Below, in pieces: positions 37,210-48,990 of a stretch of DNA of 64,000 nucleotides. This DNA comes from Neoechinorhynchus agilis (taxonomy: Eukaryota; Acanthocephala). Made by a program: the position numbers and the translations under genes. The stretch is taken from contig CM121342.1 of NCBI GenBank assembly GCA_051530055.1, positions 14,074,001 through 14,138,000 of the forward strand. The letters are read 5' to 3'. Every line of letters starts with the position of its first letter. Position 1 is the stretch's first letter. A model generated the notes under the pieces. The model did not search any database. It was not told the DNA's origin and saw only the letters and a list, made by a program, of their open reading frames with translations.

Positions 37210-39497
37210 ATGGTGATGTCACTTGGTCGATATTCTATAACAGAAGCTACGACCGAGGAACAACGAACTTATGGCACGTCTTTAGCCGTTAAGCGTTTTC
37301 GGATGCCTGCTGAAATGACCACACGAGTGCAGCCGCAGCTCCGCCAAAAAGTGGAGGAAACTGACGAAGGAAGCGGGGAAACGAAAACGATGCTATGCGG
37401 GAGAAAATTCAGAATCAAATATACCGACAATTAAGACCACCAGCAAGCAAGAGATCACGAGGACTGCTAGAACAATCTAAAGGAACGCAGCATAGTGTTA
37501 GTCGGAGAACGTTAACACCGTTGCCGCAACCTAACGCTCAGTCAACAAGTGCTTATGATTTCCCGAATACAATCTGCTGGTAAAGGTAGAAATTATGATT
37601 CAGCGCAAAATCCCCAGTTTCCATCCCAGCAAATACCCGGAGAAAATTATGGACAAGTGCAGCGAATGGCAATGAATGCTGCAATGCGATCTGATGGCCA
37701 AAGTGGATATAATATTTCGGCGCCGAAACCACAAGGCCCACCCGAACAAACGCCCCAAAAAGACTATGCACAAGCGCAGCAAATGGCAATGACTGCTGCA
37801 ATGCAATCTGCTGGTTAAGGCGGAAATTATACTCCGGCACCAAATCCACAAGGCCCACCCCAACAAACGTCCTAAGGATATTACGGGTAAATGCAGCGAG
37901 TACAAATGAATGCTGGAGTGCCGACCGCTGGTCAAGGCGGATATAATATTCCGGCACCGAATCCACAGGGCCAATCCCAACAAATGCCCCAACGATATTA
38001 TGAGCACGTTAGGCGAATGCCCATGAATGCTGGAGTGCCGACCGCTGATCAAAGCGGATATTATATTCCGGCGCCGAATCTACAGGGCCCAGCCCAACAA
38101 ACACCCCAAGGATGTTATGGGCAAGTACTGCGAATGCCAATGAATGCTGGAGTGGCGCCGCTGGTCATGGCGGATATTATATTACGGTGCCGAATCCACA
38201 GGGCCCACCCCAACAGATAAATATCCAAAGTTCCGGACAAGTGCAGCAAATGCCAATGAATCCTGAAGTGCCGACCGCTGGTCAAAGCGGATATTATATT
38301 CCGGCACCTGATCCACAGGGTCAATGCCAACAAACGCCCCAAGGATATTATGAACAAGTGCCGCGAATGCCCATGAATGCTGGAATGGCAACCGCTGGTC
38401 AAGGCGGATATTTTACTTGAGCGTTGAATCCTCATGGTCCATCCCATCAGATGGATATCCAATGTTCCGGACAAGCGCAGCAAATGCCAACGATTGCTAG
38501 AATGCCGACCGCAAGTCAAGGTGGATATCCCATGATCGGACAGCGTCGTCAAATTCTCCATCAACAGGTAACACCTCAAAAGTCGACAAATGATCAATGG
38601 TTGCAAGTAGGAAATGCAATGCAGGCTGCTGTCCAAGGCGGATATTATGTGTCGAATACGAATCCACAAGTTCAAAATCAACAGATAAATTTTGAACAGT
38701 ATAGACAAGTGCAGTTAATGCCATTTAACCTCCGGGCGCCCATAATGTCAAGAAATCTTCCATTGCAATTTTGGGCTCTACAGCAGGCCCTAACCCAGCA
38801 ATTGACACAAACAAATCAGATGCCGATGAATCTCACGGTACCGACTCCTGATCAAGTTCCGATCTTGATGAACGATGCTCGACCGCAAGTTTCGGCCCAG
38901 CAGGATCCTCAAGTACAAGAGCAACCTTCACAAAATCAGCGGGCAGAACAAGAATCTATCTCAAATATATCGCAGCACCAAAGTGAGCAATCCTTAGCTT
39001 CCAAAGAAAGTCGTCAGAATCCTGTTTCCCTTCGGCAACGGATGGACAGGAAGTGATGCCTTCCTCAAGCTGAAGAATTTATGGAAGATCGCGGAATCGA
39101 GACTCAATCCACATCAAAGCGACTGCGGATTCCGGTGGACAAAGCAACGGTCAAAAAAGGCGACATGCCCGTAAAGCCAATAAATGAAGCTGATACCGAC
39201 GACTTGAGTGACGAACAATTCGCCGATTTATTTAGACTGTTTGGGAAACTTATGGACATAGCAAAAAGGGGGAAGTTGGAACTTGAGAAGAAAAAACGAG
39301 AAGAAAAATCGAAAATCCTTTTGACGACGGTTCGGAGCCCTTTTGAGTATCCATGTTCACCAGAGATCCAAGAGCAACCTTTTGACCCAAAGATTTACAG
39401 ATCACCAAGTGCGTTCGGACTTACCAAAGACGAAGCAAACGAGGAACGGATGAACATGTCAACCGGAAGTCGACTTCATTTTGATTTCGTCGACTAA
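37210..39497 (+). pseudogene. Decayed gene with eight 117-bp Gln/Pro/Met-rich coding repeats
   Basis: Eight tandem units of 117 bp (39 codons) can be aligned by their ATGAATGCT-like start at 37672, 37789, 37906, 38023, 38140, 38256, 38373 and 38490. Each encodes a variant of MPMNAGVPTAGQ, GGYYIPAPNPQG, then PQQTPQGYYGQV. The frame is interrupted by TAA at 37816, 37873 and 37888, each where sister units have a Gln CAA codon, by a one-base loss between the fifth and sixth units, and by TGA at 38418 and 39054. Past the last stop the same frame runs on to 39497 with a charged, non-repetitive tail (DDLSDEQFADLF). A Gln/Pro-rich N part with a charged C part suggests a structural or RNA/chromatin-associated protein, but I do not recognise it. 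An expressed relative may exist elsewhere. Confidence 0.65.
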
Positions 39498-41050
39498 CTG
39501 CCATGATATCGAGGCTAGGATATAAACTCAAACTGGATCAATTTTGTAGCAGGAGCGTTTATTCGACAAATCAATTCGTTCACCGTCCATTACTTTTCAA
39601 ATTGACTGGCGAACTTTGTTCCATTCCTTTTTGCAACCGTTCATTGTAAAAATGTAAAAGATTTGTAAATAAAATGTAAATATGTTATATGAAATTTTAT
39701 TGGGCACAAAATTGATTCAGTAAAAAAATAAATGTTCTCAGAATCTAAACGAACAAAAAATTAGCAATGGAGGCAAATATTAATTTAATAAGCAAAGCGA
39801 ATAGGATTGCGCGGCGTGCCGAAAGGCGAACTTCGTCCTTTTGCATTATTAATTTTGCACCCTTCTTAGTTCTCTTTAATACATCGTCCAAGAGTCCGAA
39901 ATGCTCAAATTAGTTTAAAATCAGTAAGAAAAAAGCACAGCAGTCCAGCAGATTGAATAATTGCTAAAAGTATTTAACAACAATCAAAAATCTGATACGC
40001 CCCTCCACAATATCCTTTTCTTAACCGATTCAAATGGAGCCTTTTTGGAAGTAATTTTCCCCGAATTTTCGAATGTTCGTATAAATCTTGTAGAAGAAAG
40101 GAACATATTTTAGTTTGTATGAACGTTTGATTGTGAACGTGAATGTGGATTCAGTGCGTTGAAAAGAATTAATTGTACTTTGGGCTAAAGTGTGAAAAGC
40201 TCCATTTGAATTTATTCATCGATCCAAAACGACTCCGAGGAATTGCATCGTGGAGAAAACGTTACAAATAGCTCGTTAGATTGCAATTAGCAGAAATTAA
40301 ATTGAACTTCTTTTGAATAGGCAAAGACCTAATAAGATTTTAGATTGCGAATAAATTTGCGAATTATGCTGCGTGTAATCAATTCGTACATTTACTTTAA
40401 CAACTTCATGTATCTTTAAAAAATTATACGCCATAAAACTTCATAAACAAAATCAAAAACTTTTGGAGACAATAATTTCATTACGAGATTGACCCCAGCG
40501 AACCTGTTTTTTCTTGCAAAAAGATCGGTGTTTAACAAAACTCGCCGATTTTTCCTAATTTTTTCCGCATCGTGTTAAGAGTGGGTGCTCCTTGGATTCG
40601 ATGAAGCATGAGTATCTTGATAATTACCGGTTCAATTGTCCGCTTTAATTTTTGACAGATCCCAAGAGTTGTATTTTTAGTTTTACTTGTGCTCTTTAGC
40701 TCATATTTAAAACTGTAATTTAACTATTGTATGCGGCGGAAAAGACGAAACCTGCAAAAAAACGTCGAATTAAGAAGGAGTCTTCCTTTAAACTGATCCG
40801 TTGAATGAGGGAAGCGACCGGCGATCAAAGGTATAAGACTGTCCTTATACAGAGGTTCAGCGAGGGAACGGGACCAGAATAATGGGCACGACCTCGACCT
40901 TCGACGAGCTGGGTCGTGATCGATGGTGGGAGTAGAATTAAAAAATTGTCTTTTAATATTTTAATATTTTTCAGTGACTATTGTTTTTCCTCAGTTGTTA
41001 AAAACGAGTACGAGCTTGAACAAGTTATGGTAAAAATAATTGACATGCCG
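39498..41050. other. AT-rich region without recognisable genes
   Basis: About 1.5 kb with no open frame of note and no repeat I can name. A GC-richer patch at about 40790-40930 abuts the LINE remnant and may be its 3' end, but no motif proves it. Confidence 0.45.
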
Positions 41051-41057
41051 CAAGCAC

Positions 41058-42130
41058 TCAAAATATGAAAATTCTCAATAAAATTAGTGGATCGTCGATT
41101 GATTTGCCAATCACATGTTTTCTTTTCGATTTTCCACGTTTAAGCAATTTACGTGGTTGAAACAAATTTATGTTGGACCAATATTCGAAACTTGCAATGG
41201 GTACCTCGCTTTGTACTTTACTGCCGTCGAAAGTTTTACTCCACGATCTGAGTGCGACGCGGTGAGCTAGAATAGAGACCGAGATTTTACGCACAATTGC
41301 GAGAGGCAAGATCCTTCTGTAGTTCCCGTATTAGGACCGATCACCTTTTTTGAAAATTTTGACAATTGCAGTGTCACGGAAATCTTGAGGTATTCAATCG
41401 GTTTCCCTTATCGATAGGAGCAACAAATTGAGATGGGAAAGAAGTGGATATCCTTCATGTCGGATCAGTTCAGTCTGGATGCTGTCAAGACCTGGTGATT
41501 TGTTAGTCTTTTCGGCGGCATCTTGAATTTCCCTCATGTTGAGTAGTGCATTCACCCATAATTGAATTGGATACCGAGGAATGAATTCTAGAAATTCCGC
41601 GCTGTGTAAGCAGGTTGTTTTATAAGGGATTCGTAATGTTCTGTCCATCTCTTGATAATTTCTTCCTCTTCGGTTATGATGATATTGCGGTCACCAGCCT
41701 TGCTTGGCACAGGAGTTGTTTCATGGTTCATAGATTGCACGCACTGCCTTGAAAAAATTTCTGGATTCGCTTCAGTCAGCATATCCTTGAATTTCCCCAT
41801 CCTTATTGCACCACCTTTCATTTTGGATATCTCCCAAACGCCACTGAGCTACAGATTTCAGCCTTCGATATTCATTTTGTTTTTTCACTCGACCAAGGAT
41901 TAGCTTCGAATTCAAGCCGGATCTTTCGCTTTTGGTTTATGAGTTCTGAGATCTCTTCACCGTGTTCATCAAACCAGTCACGATGTTTCTTCTCAACGAA
42001 ACCCAGGATATCCATTATAGCACCCGTGATCGTTGACTTGAGGCTGCTCCATGAGGTTGTTGGATCTTGAATTAAATTTGGAGTTTGCCGTAGTAGTTCA
42101 TCAATCTTGGAAGTATCGAAGAACAATGTG
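41058..42130 (-). mobile_element. Decayed LINE (non-LTR retrotransposon), linker and reverse transcriptase N-part
   Basis: Minus-strand fragments in order: a linker region with KKHRDWFDEHGEEI (about 41870-42126), a region ending RWTEHYESLIKQP (41600-41820), a pre-RT segment with NKSPGLDSIQTELIR (about 41400-41560), and an RT piece ending IVRKISVSILAHR (about 41230-41310). These match the usual layout of invertebrate LINEs, where the RWxEHFxxLLN and KAPGxDxIxxELxK motifs precede the RT core. The frame changes several times and the RT catalytic YADD region is missing. Clade (RTE or jockey/CR1-like) is not certain. Confidence 0.72.
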
Positions 42131-43639
42131 ACTGCGAGGATTCGAATGTCGCGGCAGGATCACCTTTAGCGTTAGGCGGAGATTGAAGAAATGTACAATG
42201 ACTTCCAAGACACATTACCACCCTGACCTGCCTTTTAGAACCAAAGAAATCCGACGAGACGGACGAAATATTGTGATAGGACAATAATAAACCAATCTCT
42301 TTATCATCAAACAAAATAAATCCATGAACAACTTTACAATAAAAGAATACTGTTACAGCAGCGAAGCCGCTAAACGGAAAGAGCGGCGTCATAGAAGCCG
42401 AAAAGTTGGGAAGGCAAACAAAGTAACGGAAGTCATAGTTTTGTACGGTAACAAAAGGCGGCCTTGATGATATACTGGATGGAATCATAGTGGATTTCGG
42501 CGAATTGCTAATTAATGAAAAAAGTAAGAGATTCCATTGCCTTAGAAAGTAATGTGAGGGTCGCAAAATACGAATAGCGACTTTCGTCAGGCTCGTTAAA
42601 GCTGCAGTGTAATCACTTCGTTGTTCGACGTCCTGTTTTTTGCTGGACGCTATTAAGTGTCTGCAAATCGCAGTCCAAAGTAACCTGAAGTGCTTATTTC
42701 ACATAACGAAGAATGTCAACCGCGTCTGCAATGTGAGGGAAGTATTGTTGGCCTATATTAATCATTTGACTTTAAGAATGAAAATCAGAGTCTTCTTATG
42801 TTCTATTTTTTCGCTTATTTCTCTGCTATAAATCGCGATGTTCAATTTATGATTGATTCCTTTTAGGGTTTTACAATTAATGGACATCCCGCTCCTTAAT
42901 GAAGAAAGTAAAGGATTCCCTTATTTTCGAGCTTTCGAAGCGTTTTATTCGTACAAAAGATTTTCTTTTTCTTTATCATCGCAGCAGCCGTCTAAGTGTC
43001 AATTCAAAAACAAAACTTGATCTAATATATGAGCACTCTGACCGAACATCAGTTTAACGACATACTAGATATCGTCACAAATATCATTTCGTCAACCATA
43101 TACCAATGTATAAGTAAACTGGACTAATTAAACGAAGCTTTCAAACGACCGGTGCAGTTATGTTTCGATCCTAAAAATGATTTGTTTTCGCGATACTGCT
43201 TGAGTAACTGTCGCCAGACCAAATCGCAATCAGTTGGTCAGTAGTAAGAGGGATGTACCTTTCAAGGTCACTCAGTTCTGGAACATAAGAAGCTAATATG
43301 GCGTTTGTCGCTAGTCTCTATATCTCATTCGTTCGCCAGAGAATTCTAGAAAGCCACAACTTGAGTTTAGATGAAGTATACAGCAGAGACCGATCGCTTT
43401 AAATAACAAAAATCCAAACAGCGAGCGGTATGCAAGATGAGCGAGGCGCACAAATCATTTCCAAGGCTTGCTGGCATTCAAATGAATCATATAATGAGGT
43501 CGCAGGAACAATATACAAGTATTTCTGCTGCATGAAATATTTGCTTCTTTTGCACTAAACCGTTGCATGATCGATACCGCTTTCCAGCAAGAAACATTTT
43601 ATGTAATAATCATAACATAGTAAAGTACAAAACGTGCAA
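42131..43639. other. Region without a supportable gene
   Basis: A minus-strand open frame at 42072-42566 has no recognisable motif and partly overlaps the LINE remnant. The rest is AT-rich with no repeat I can identify. Confidence 0.4.
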
Positions 43640-44180
43640 TCACCACCGTCCGCAAAATTGAAGCTTCTCTCCTTCCTCGGCTGTCGCTATCACGCTAGCA
43701 ACATTGCCTCGTTGTACTGCGAGATATTTTGTCGCAGGAAAACACCTGCTCGTGCGTCGCCGGTCGTTTCTCTCAATTTCTTCGAGAGATCCTGGAGCAG
43801 AGTGAGTGCCGAGCTGCCAAGCGCTCCATACATCTCTACTCCGAATGGGACAAAATAGTGGGCCCAAGCTAAATCCCTATATTTTCGTACCTTCCTCCCT
43901 TCCGCTGCATTGGCTGCACCACCAGCGATTTCGAGAGAATAGGGAATGTTGCTTACTGCGAGGGTGTCCACACACGTTGCGTCCCAGAGAAGGCATTTGC
44001 CCTCCCGCCACGGAAAGATCGAAATTCCGTCAGGTCGACGACCGCCGCCCGAAAGCATCAACCAAAGACCCACATCGACAGCGATGGTGCGTGCATGCGG
44101 ATGGACAGTCCGATCTTCGCTGCTGCCAAGAACTACATTGCGATGTTGGAGCGTCTGAAGGGTCACGAACAACGGATTCA
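43640..44180 (-). mobile_element. Fragment of a repetitive RT-associated ORF
   Basis: The minus strand encodes GGRRPDGISIFPWREG then CLLWDATCVDTL, and further on HYFVPFGVEMYGALG and a RQNIS tail. This arrangement is familiar from multicopy ORFs in many invertebrate genomes, usually found downstream of a reverse transcriptase, and I attribute it to a retroelement. I cannot give the family a firm name. Flanking frames differ, so it is a broken copy. Confidence 0.5.
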
Positions 44181-44289
44181 GTTCCTCCTGCCGTCATGAA
44201 TCTCCTGTGAACCTCCACTCCACTCGCATTGCAGATTACACCCTGAAGAAGCCGTTGGACGGCGAAAGCTTGGTGTTTTAATAAAATAT

Positions 44290-44620
44290 ATCTTTCAGTC
44301 GGATTGTCTATCAAACAATCATCACTAGAAAACATGCGGCTGAACAACCAAGCAGCGCTTAGTAATCTTAGTGTCAAAACCTTGAAGAACCGGAAGGCCG
44401 AGACGTTGGTCTCCCTCAGTTTCTCGACGAATTCCCTTGAATTCTTCACGCTGGTAGCTACTTGTGATGTTGCCTCTGTCAAGCACCTAACTAAGAACTT
44501 TCTTAAATCGTAATTGAAACTGCCATTCATTGATATGATTGGCTTCAGAGGGTATCCTTCTTTGTGTATTTTTGGCAGCCTGGCTTAGCCATCCATTCTC
44601 TTTGCCCTTCTTCAGAAGTT
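44290..44620 (-). mobile_element. Penelope-like element reverse transcriptase fragment
   Basis: On the minus strand PKIHKEGYPLKPIIS is followed by a NYDLRKFLVRCL segment and VKNSREFVEKL. This matches the conserved LPKIHKxxxPLRPIVS, YxLSKFL and VKNSxxFV landmarks of Penelope-like reverse transcriptases. Only the N-terminal part of the RT is present. It lies just upstream, on the same strand, of the RT-associated ORF at 43640-44180. A broken fossil. Confidence 0.72.
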
Positions 44621-45101
44621 TTATAAGCTTGTTGATCAGCTTATAAGCAGACAGCAGATTTACACATTTCGTGCGTTCCCGAACCCTTCCTAATTCTTAA
44701 GAAGACAATGGAAAGGTCATTAGTAGTTGCAAAAATATGTTATATGGTCACGTTATGATGTTCTGGTGATTTAGGCGGATTGAATTTTTATATTCTATAC
44801 TCTAGCGTCTGAATTGTTTAAGATAAAAGATATAGACAATTTATTGTAGTCTTTTTGTGGATTCTTTGCATTGAAGTAGACAAAGAACACGGAAATAGAG
44901 TAAATCATTGCTACGCTTTTGGAGGGATATGCGAACCGTTTCCATTAACTATGGTTACTAATGGCGCCAACCATGGAAGGTCAACGTTCGTACTCGGAGT
45001 ACTTTGGCTCTCTGTTAATGTCCCATTTAGAAATAAGAACTATTTGAGTAGAGAAATAACTTAGACATTGATGTTTTTCGAATTCAAAAGCAAATTAACT
45101 C
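44621..45101. other. Intergenic, nothing recognised
   Basis: About 480 bp. A short plus-strand frame at 44855-45064 has no recognisable motif. The segment lies downstream of the calumenin-like gene's stop codon. Confidence 0.4.
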
Positions 45102-46209
45102 TCACAACTCATCGTGAGGCGGTGTGGTTGACAGAGAGCGAATGAGACCATCGATGAATAGTTGAGGATGAGCCAGCATTTCCTCAATAGACAACTTTCC
45201 ATCTTTGTTATCATCAGCCTCTGCGATTAAATGGTGAGACTCCGCTTCAATTGGATCGTAGTTGTCGGGAAAAAACATTTCCTTCACTTCTTTTTTGTCT
45301 AGCTTACCATCCTTATTTTGGTCACTATATAGATATTGATTAAAAAAATTAACAAAAATTAAAATGTGTACGTACCGATGATCGAAAAATTGGCTTTTCT
45401 CTGACTTTATCCAATTCTCGTCGATGTTTTCATTTCGCTGACCGTAGAATTCGGAGATGTATTCGTCAAAATCGACGAAACCTAACAAGCAGTTAAGTTA
45501 GAATTCTTCAAGCAAGACGAACCGTCTTTGTTTTTGTCCATATCAGCGAAGATTTCGTCCACTAAAATGTGTTTGGTCGCATTGCTCGCACTAGGGCTCA
45601 CGAAATACAAAAACTCTTGTCTGCTCAATTTTTCGTCTCCATTAAGGTCGGCACCGCTGAATCTGATTTTGTCTCTAATCATGTACTTTTCGCCATTAGC
45701 CTTTGTATCTTTGTCAATACTGCTATCGTTTAAATAAGAGTAAGTGCTGTTTAAAATCATATCCCAAGTAACAAAAGTTTCGTTTGCTTGGCACAAATTT
45801 AGCCACGTTTGATTCACAGTGAACTCAGTGAGTTCCATATCCATAAGCTTGAGTCTCTCGTACATTTCATGGAAGCTGAGAAATCCGTCTTGGTCCTTGT
45901 CTGTCGCATTGAATAAGAATTGAAGGGTTTTAGTTCGTTCCTTTGGATCGGGTTCGTTTGTCTTAGGTAATATGAGTGCCGAATCCTTAACTTGAGTAAC
46001 CTAAGAGTTCGCAAAACAATAGGCCGAAAAGGATTTGGACACTGTTCATGAGCAGTTCCCATAAATTTGGCCTGGTCGTAGCCGAAATCGTGTTGATCGG
46101 CGTGAACATGGTTCATGTGATCATGCTTCGACGTTGCGGTCATTAGGCATGGCAAAGTAGCCAAAAATACGATAATTGGCAAGGAAATAGCAGTACCGAA
46201 CGGATTCAT
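45102..46209 (-). CDS. CREC-family EF-hand protein (calumenin/reticulocalbin type), ER-retained
   Basis: Calcium-binding protein of the secretory pathway lumen. Exons 46018-46209, 45523-45961, 45376-45481 and 45102-45324 join by GT-AG introns of 56, 41 and 51 bp and give 319 residues, the usual CREC length. A hydrophobic signal peptide follows the chosen ATG (46207-46209), and the upstream in-frame ATGs would bury it. FGYDQAKFMG resembles the family's FDYDHxAFLG. EF-hand loops with good ligands are DKDQDGFLSFHE (residues 85-96), DLNGDEKLSRQE, DKNKDGFVDFDE, DQNKDGKLDKKE and DDNKDGKLSIEE. The second hand (CQANETFVTWDM) has lost its ligands. The protein ends HDEL, a classical ER retrieval signal. 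Calumenin versus reticulocalbin is not decided. Confidence 0.93.
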
Positions 46210-46474
46210 CAGAGTCGCAAAAGAGAGCGCGTTGAGGCGAAGTGTAAACGAGGAACCACTTGGCATGGAAGCGAAAGCATCAGCTGCTAAGAAGTGGTTC
46301 GTGCATAATATGCGAGCGCGACAGTCTAGCATTGCTGCATTAGCTGCAGGAATGAAAGCTGACTAATGGCATGTCGTTAAAAAAAGAAGCACAAAAATGG
46401 CAAATAATGAATCGCCACAGGAAATGCATGGGAATAAGGTATCTTGCTTAATGGTAACTCTTTTTAGTTGTTAG

Positions 46475-46935
46475 ATTTATTGTTTAGGTCTTCATCCGGT
46501 AAATACTTTTTATTAAAAACGTTTGAAACCTCGAGATTGGATTTACTTTTTCAAGAAGTGTTATTTAGGTCTTTACCCTGTAAACAAATTTTTAACGAAG
46601 ACGTGTCGAACCTCGTCGAGTTCACAATCAGTTCTAAAAAACGAGGTGAAATGTCGATATGTGAGGAGGTACCGGTGAGTATACGATTAGAATCATTGTT
46701 TAGGAGTCTTTACCCGGTAAATAATTTTTTATTAATGATGTCCCGCGAACATCGCAGGATTCATCAACAGTTTGTCTGGAGAGGTGAAATGCATTCCTCG
46801 CGTCTTTAAGAATGGACGATGAACCCGACGAGAGTTGAAACGTCTTTAATAAAAAATTCTTAACTGGGTAAGGACTTCTAAACAATAATTCTAATCATAT
46901 ACTCAGGTACCTCCTCACATATCGACATCTTTAAG
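46475..46935. repeat. Complex repeat with fold-back arms
   Basis: A motif like TGTTTAGGTCTTTACCCGGTAAAT occurs three times in direct order (near 46481, 46551 and 46700) and once inverted. The arms 46651-46740 and 46845-46929 are imperfect reverse complements of about 88 bp around a spacer of about 100 bp. A 113-codon frame through the left half is a by-product of the repeat. Probably a non-autonomous fold-back element. Confidence 0.7.
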
Positions 46936-47667
46936 TTGTGTTTGTGAGCTTCGTTAAAATACCTAAACACGGGCACATTTCTTTGCAAAACCGATAATCT
47001 TTTGAATCCCAAAATAACCCCATTTATGAACTAGACCATAGAGTAACGATGCGCTTTTATTCAAAACCTACGAAGTCGACATTGAGGAGCATTATTATAG
47101 GCAACTTACACACTTGAATACAAATTCAAATCTATTTTACCACGAGCCCGCTGAGATGTTCAAAGTATGCTGCGCAGTAACCTCGAAGACCCGCGCAGCA
47201 GCATAAAACTATTTTTCTTCTCAATTCCTCTTTCAACGCCCTACTCTCTTAAAACTCTGCTAATTATCTTGGTACAACAGCTCATTGGAGTTATTCGGTG
47301 TAGGTTTTTAATGTAGTTGGAAGCAACTTTGACAACGATGCTATTATGAGGTTCATCATCCGTTATTGTGAAATGTCTCATCACAAAGTTTTTTTCAGGA
47401 TTATGCCAAATTGTGATGAGAATACCTCCACAAAAGTCTATGAACAGTATGCCGACTTCATATTTTTGATCGCCGTGAGTTATGCCTTGAAGAATAGAGA
47501 CAGTATTGTCGTTTCTGCTAGATATTTGTGGCAGTTTTCAAGCCTCTAATGCTTACTGTGGTCGTGTCTTCAACTAAATCCAGAAACCGACTACACATTT
47601 CTTATCATCTTATAGTCGAATTAATCTAAATGAAGTTTACAATCATTAAATTACACAAAAACATCTG
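46936..47667. other. Intergenic, nothing recognised
   Basis: About 730 bp. The short plus-strand frame at 47346-47549 has no motif that I recognise, and no repeat is evident. Confidence 0.4.
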
Positions 47668-48200
47668 CCACCCATTCCAATTGCCGAATCCGGAGATTAC
47701 GGCATCGTTATTTTTCGTCACTACCTCCCCAATCTGGGATTGGGTAATTTGCGCGCCTGCTGCCTTCCTTGGATGTGACAGCCGTTTCTCATGCTCTCTC
47801 TCCGGAATCGAACCCTGATTCCCCGTTACCCGTTACGACCATGGTAGTCGTATAAACTACCAACGATAGTTGATAGGGAAGACACTTGAAAGACACGTCG
47901 CCTGCCTAATAAGGCAATGCAATCAGCATACTTTACCCAGAGTCAACACAATCTGACGCCTTAAGACGTCATTGGCTTTGATCTAATAAAAGCACTTCTC
48001 CGCAAGTCGAAGCTATGTGGCGTGTATTAGCTCTAGATTTTCCACAGTTATCCATATCTGATTCGCATGATCCAATAAACCATGACTTATTTAATGAGCC
48101 ATTCGCGGTTTCAACCGTATAAAGTATGAACTTGCACATGCATGGCTTAATCTTTGAGACGAGCATATAATTACTGGCACGATCAACCAGATATCAACCA
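47668..48200 (-). pseudogene. 18S rRNA fragment, 5' domain (about 530 bases), reverse orientation
   Basis: Reading the minus strand from 48200, the sequence follows the start of eukaryotic small-subunit rRNA: a variant of GGTTGATCCTGCCAGTAG, then CTCAAAGATTAAGCCATGCA, GAATGGCTCATTAAATAAGT, AGAGCTAATACACG, GCATGAGAAACGGCT, GGAAGGCAGCAGGCGCGCAA and ATTACCCAATCCC. It stops after GGTAGTGACGAAAAATAACG and CAATTGGAATG, roughly one third of the way along the gene. Changes at invariant positions (for example GATCGTGCCAG for GATCCTGCCAG) and the lack of the rest of the gene show that it is a decayed dispersed fragment rather than a working rDNA unit. Confidence 0.92.
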
Positions 48201-48539
48201 TTCATCACTACACTTAAATCGCACTTGCTATTTTAGCAATAGTGCATCCGTGAACCAAATCGTGGTAACAAAAACTAACGTGATTGCTACCGTCCACAAT
48301 CTAGTGGAGGTCGAATAATAACAACCCCCGCTGATACTTTCCCGACAATGCTTCTAGTTGTCGCGGACCGCCTGTCCTATGCTTTGCCTTGAGAGGGACC
48401 CCGATGGAGGGAGTCCCTCATGTATACCCAGGTTTTGAACTCCGTTCAACACATTTACATTGCCGAGAAATCAACCATTGGTTAATTTCAACTCTTATGT
48501 CTAAACATTATAGCAAAGAGGTGTAATTATCGACCACAT
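48201..48539. other. Intergenic, nothing recognised
   Basis: About 340 bp between the 18S fragment and a Penelope-like fragment. It could be rDNA external spacer carried with the 18S piece, but I cannot show this. Confidence 0.35.
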
Positions 48540-48990
48540 AACACAAAAACGATCGCAGGGTCTTTTAAATTCGAAAGAGTGGAGTTTGTTTTGGTGGTGC
48601 AACAAACGATATCATCCATTCGATTATGAGGACAAGAGTTGAAGTTCGATTGTACACCAATAAAGAGATAATCCTCTTCAACACGTTTAAGAAGAAGGGA
48701 CCCAATGATCCGCCACGTGGCGTGTATAAAATACGGTGAACTCAGTGTGGCAAGGTGTACATCGGCCAAACAATGCAGGGCATTCCAAAGAGAGTCAACC
48801 AACATAAACAGGCCTGTTGTCGTTTTGATCATTCATCCGCCACATAGATTTTGATAAGGCGAAGTTGATTGAGAAGGAGCAAAATCTTGATGGCGTCTTG
48901 TGCTTCTGTGGCCAACACAATGGAAGGCAACAAAGCGAACTTCAGTAAAATCAATAGAAAACGCCACACAGTGCAGGGGTTACGAGCGAA
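48540..48990 (+). mobile_element. Penelope-like element fragment with GIY-YIG endonuclease
   Basis: On the plus strand a GVYKI segment is followed by CTQCGKVYIGQT and KRVNQHKQAC. This is the start of a GIY-YIG nuclease domain as found at the C terminus of Penelope-like elements, which usually read GVYKIPCxxCGKxYIGxT. Preceding residues (VEVRLYTNKE, KKKGPNDPP) also fit the region before that domain. The copy is short and broken. Its orientation is opposite to the RT fragment at 44290, so the two are probably separate insertions. Confidence 0.72.

Noticed and set aside
37553-38724. Minus-strand ORFs over the 117-bp repeat
   Set aside because: They mirror the coding repeat on the plus strand. 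The plus-strand reading gives the regular Gln/Pro-rich pattern and the non-repetitive tail.
46468-46809. 113-codon ORF at 46468-46809
   Set aside because: It runs through direct and inverted repeat units, and its repeated LFRSL-type motif comes from the DNA repeat.
47630-48166. ORFs over the 18S fragment
   Set aside because: The sequence is rRNA-derived, so the frames are accidental.
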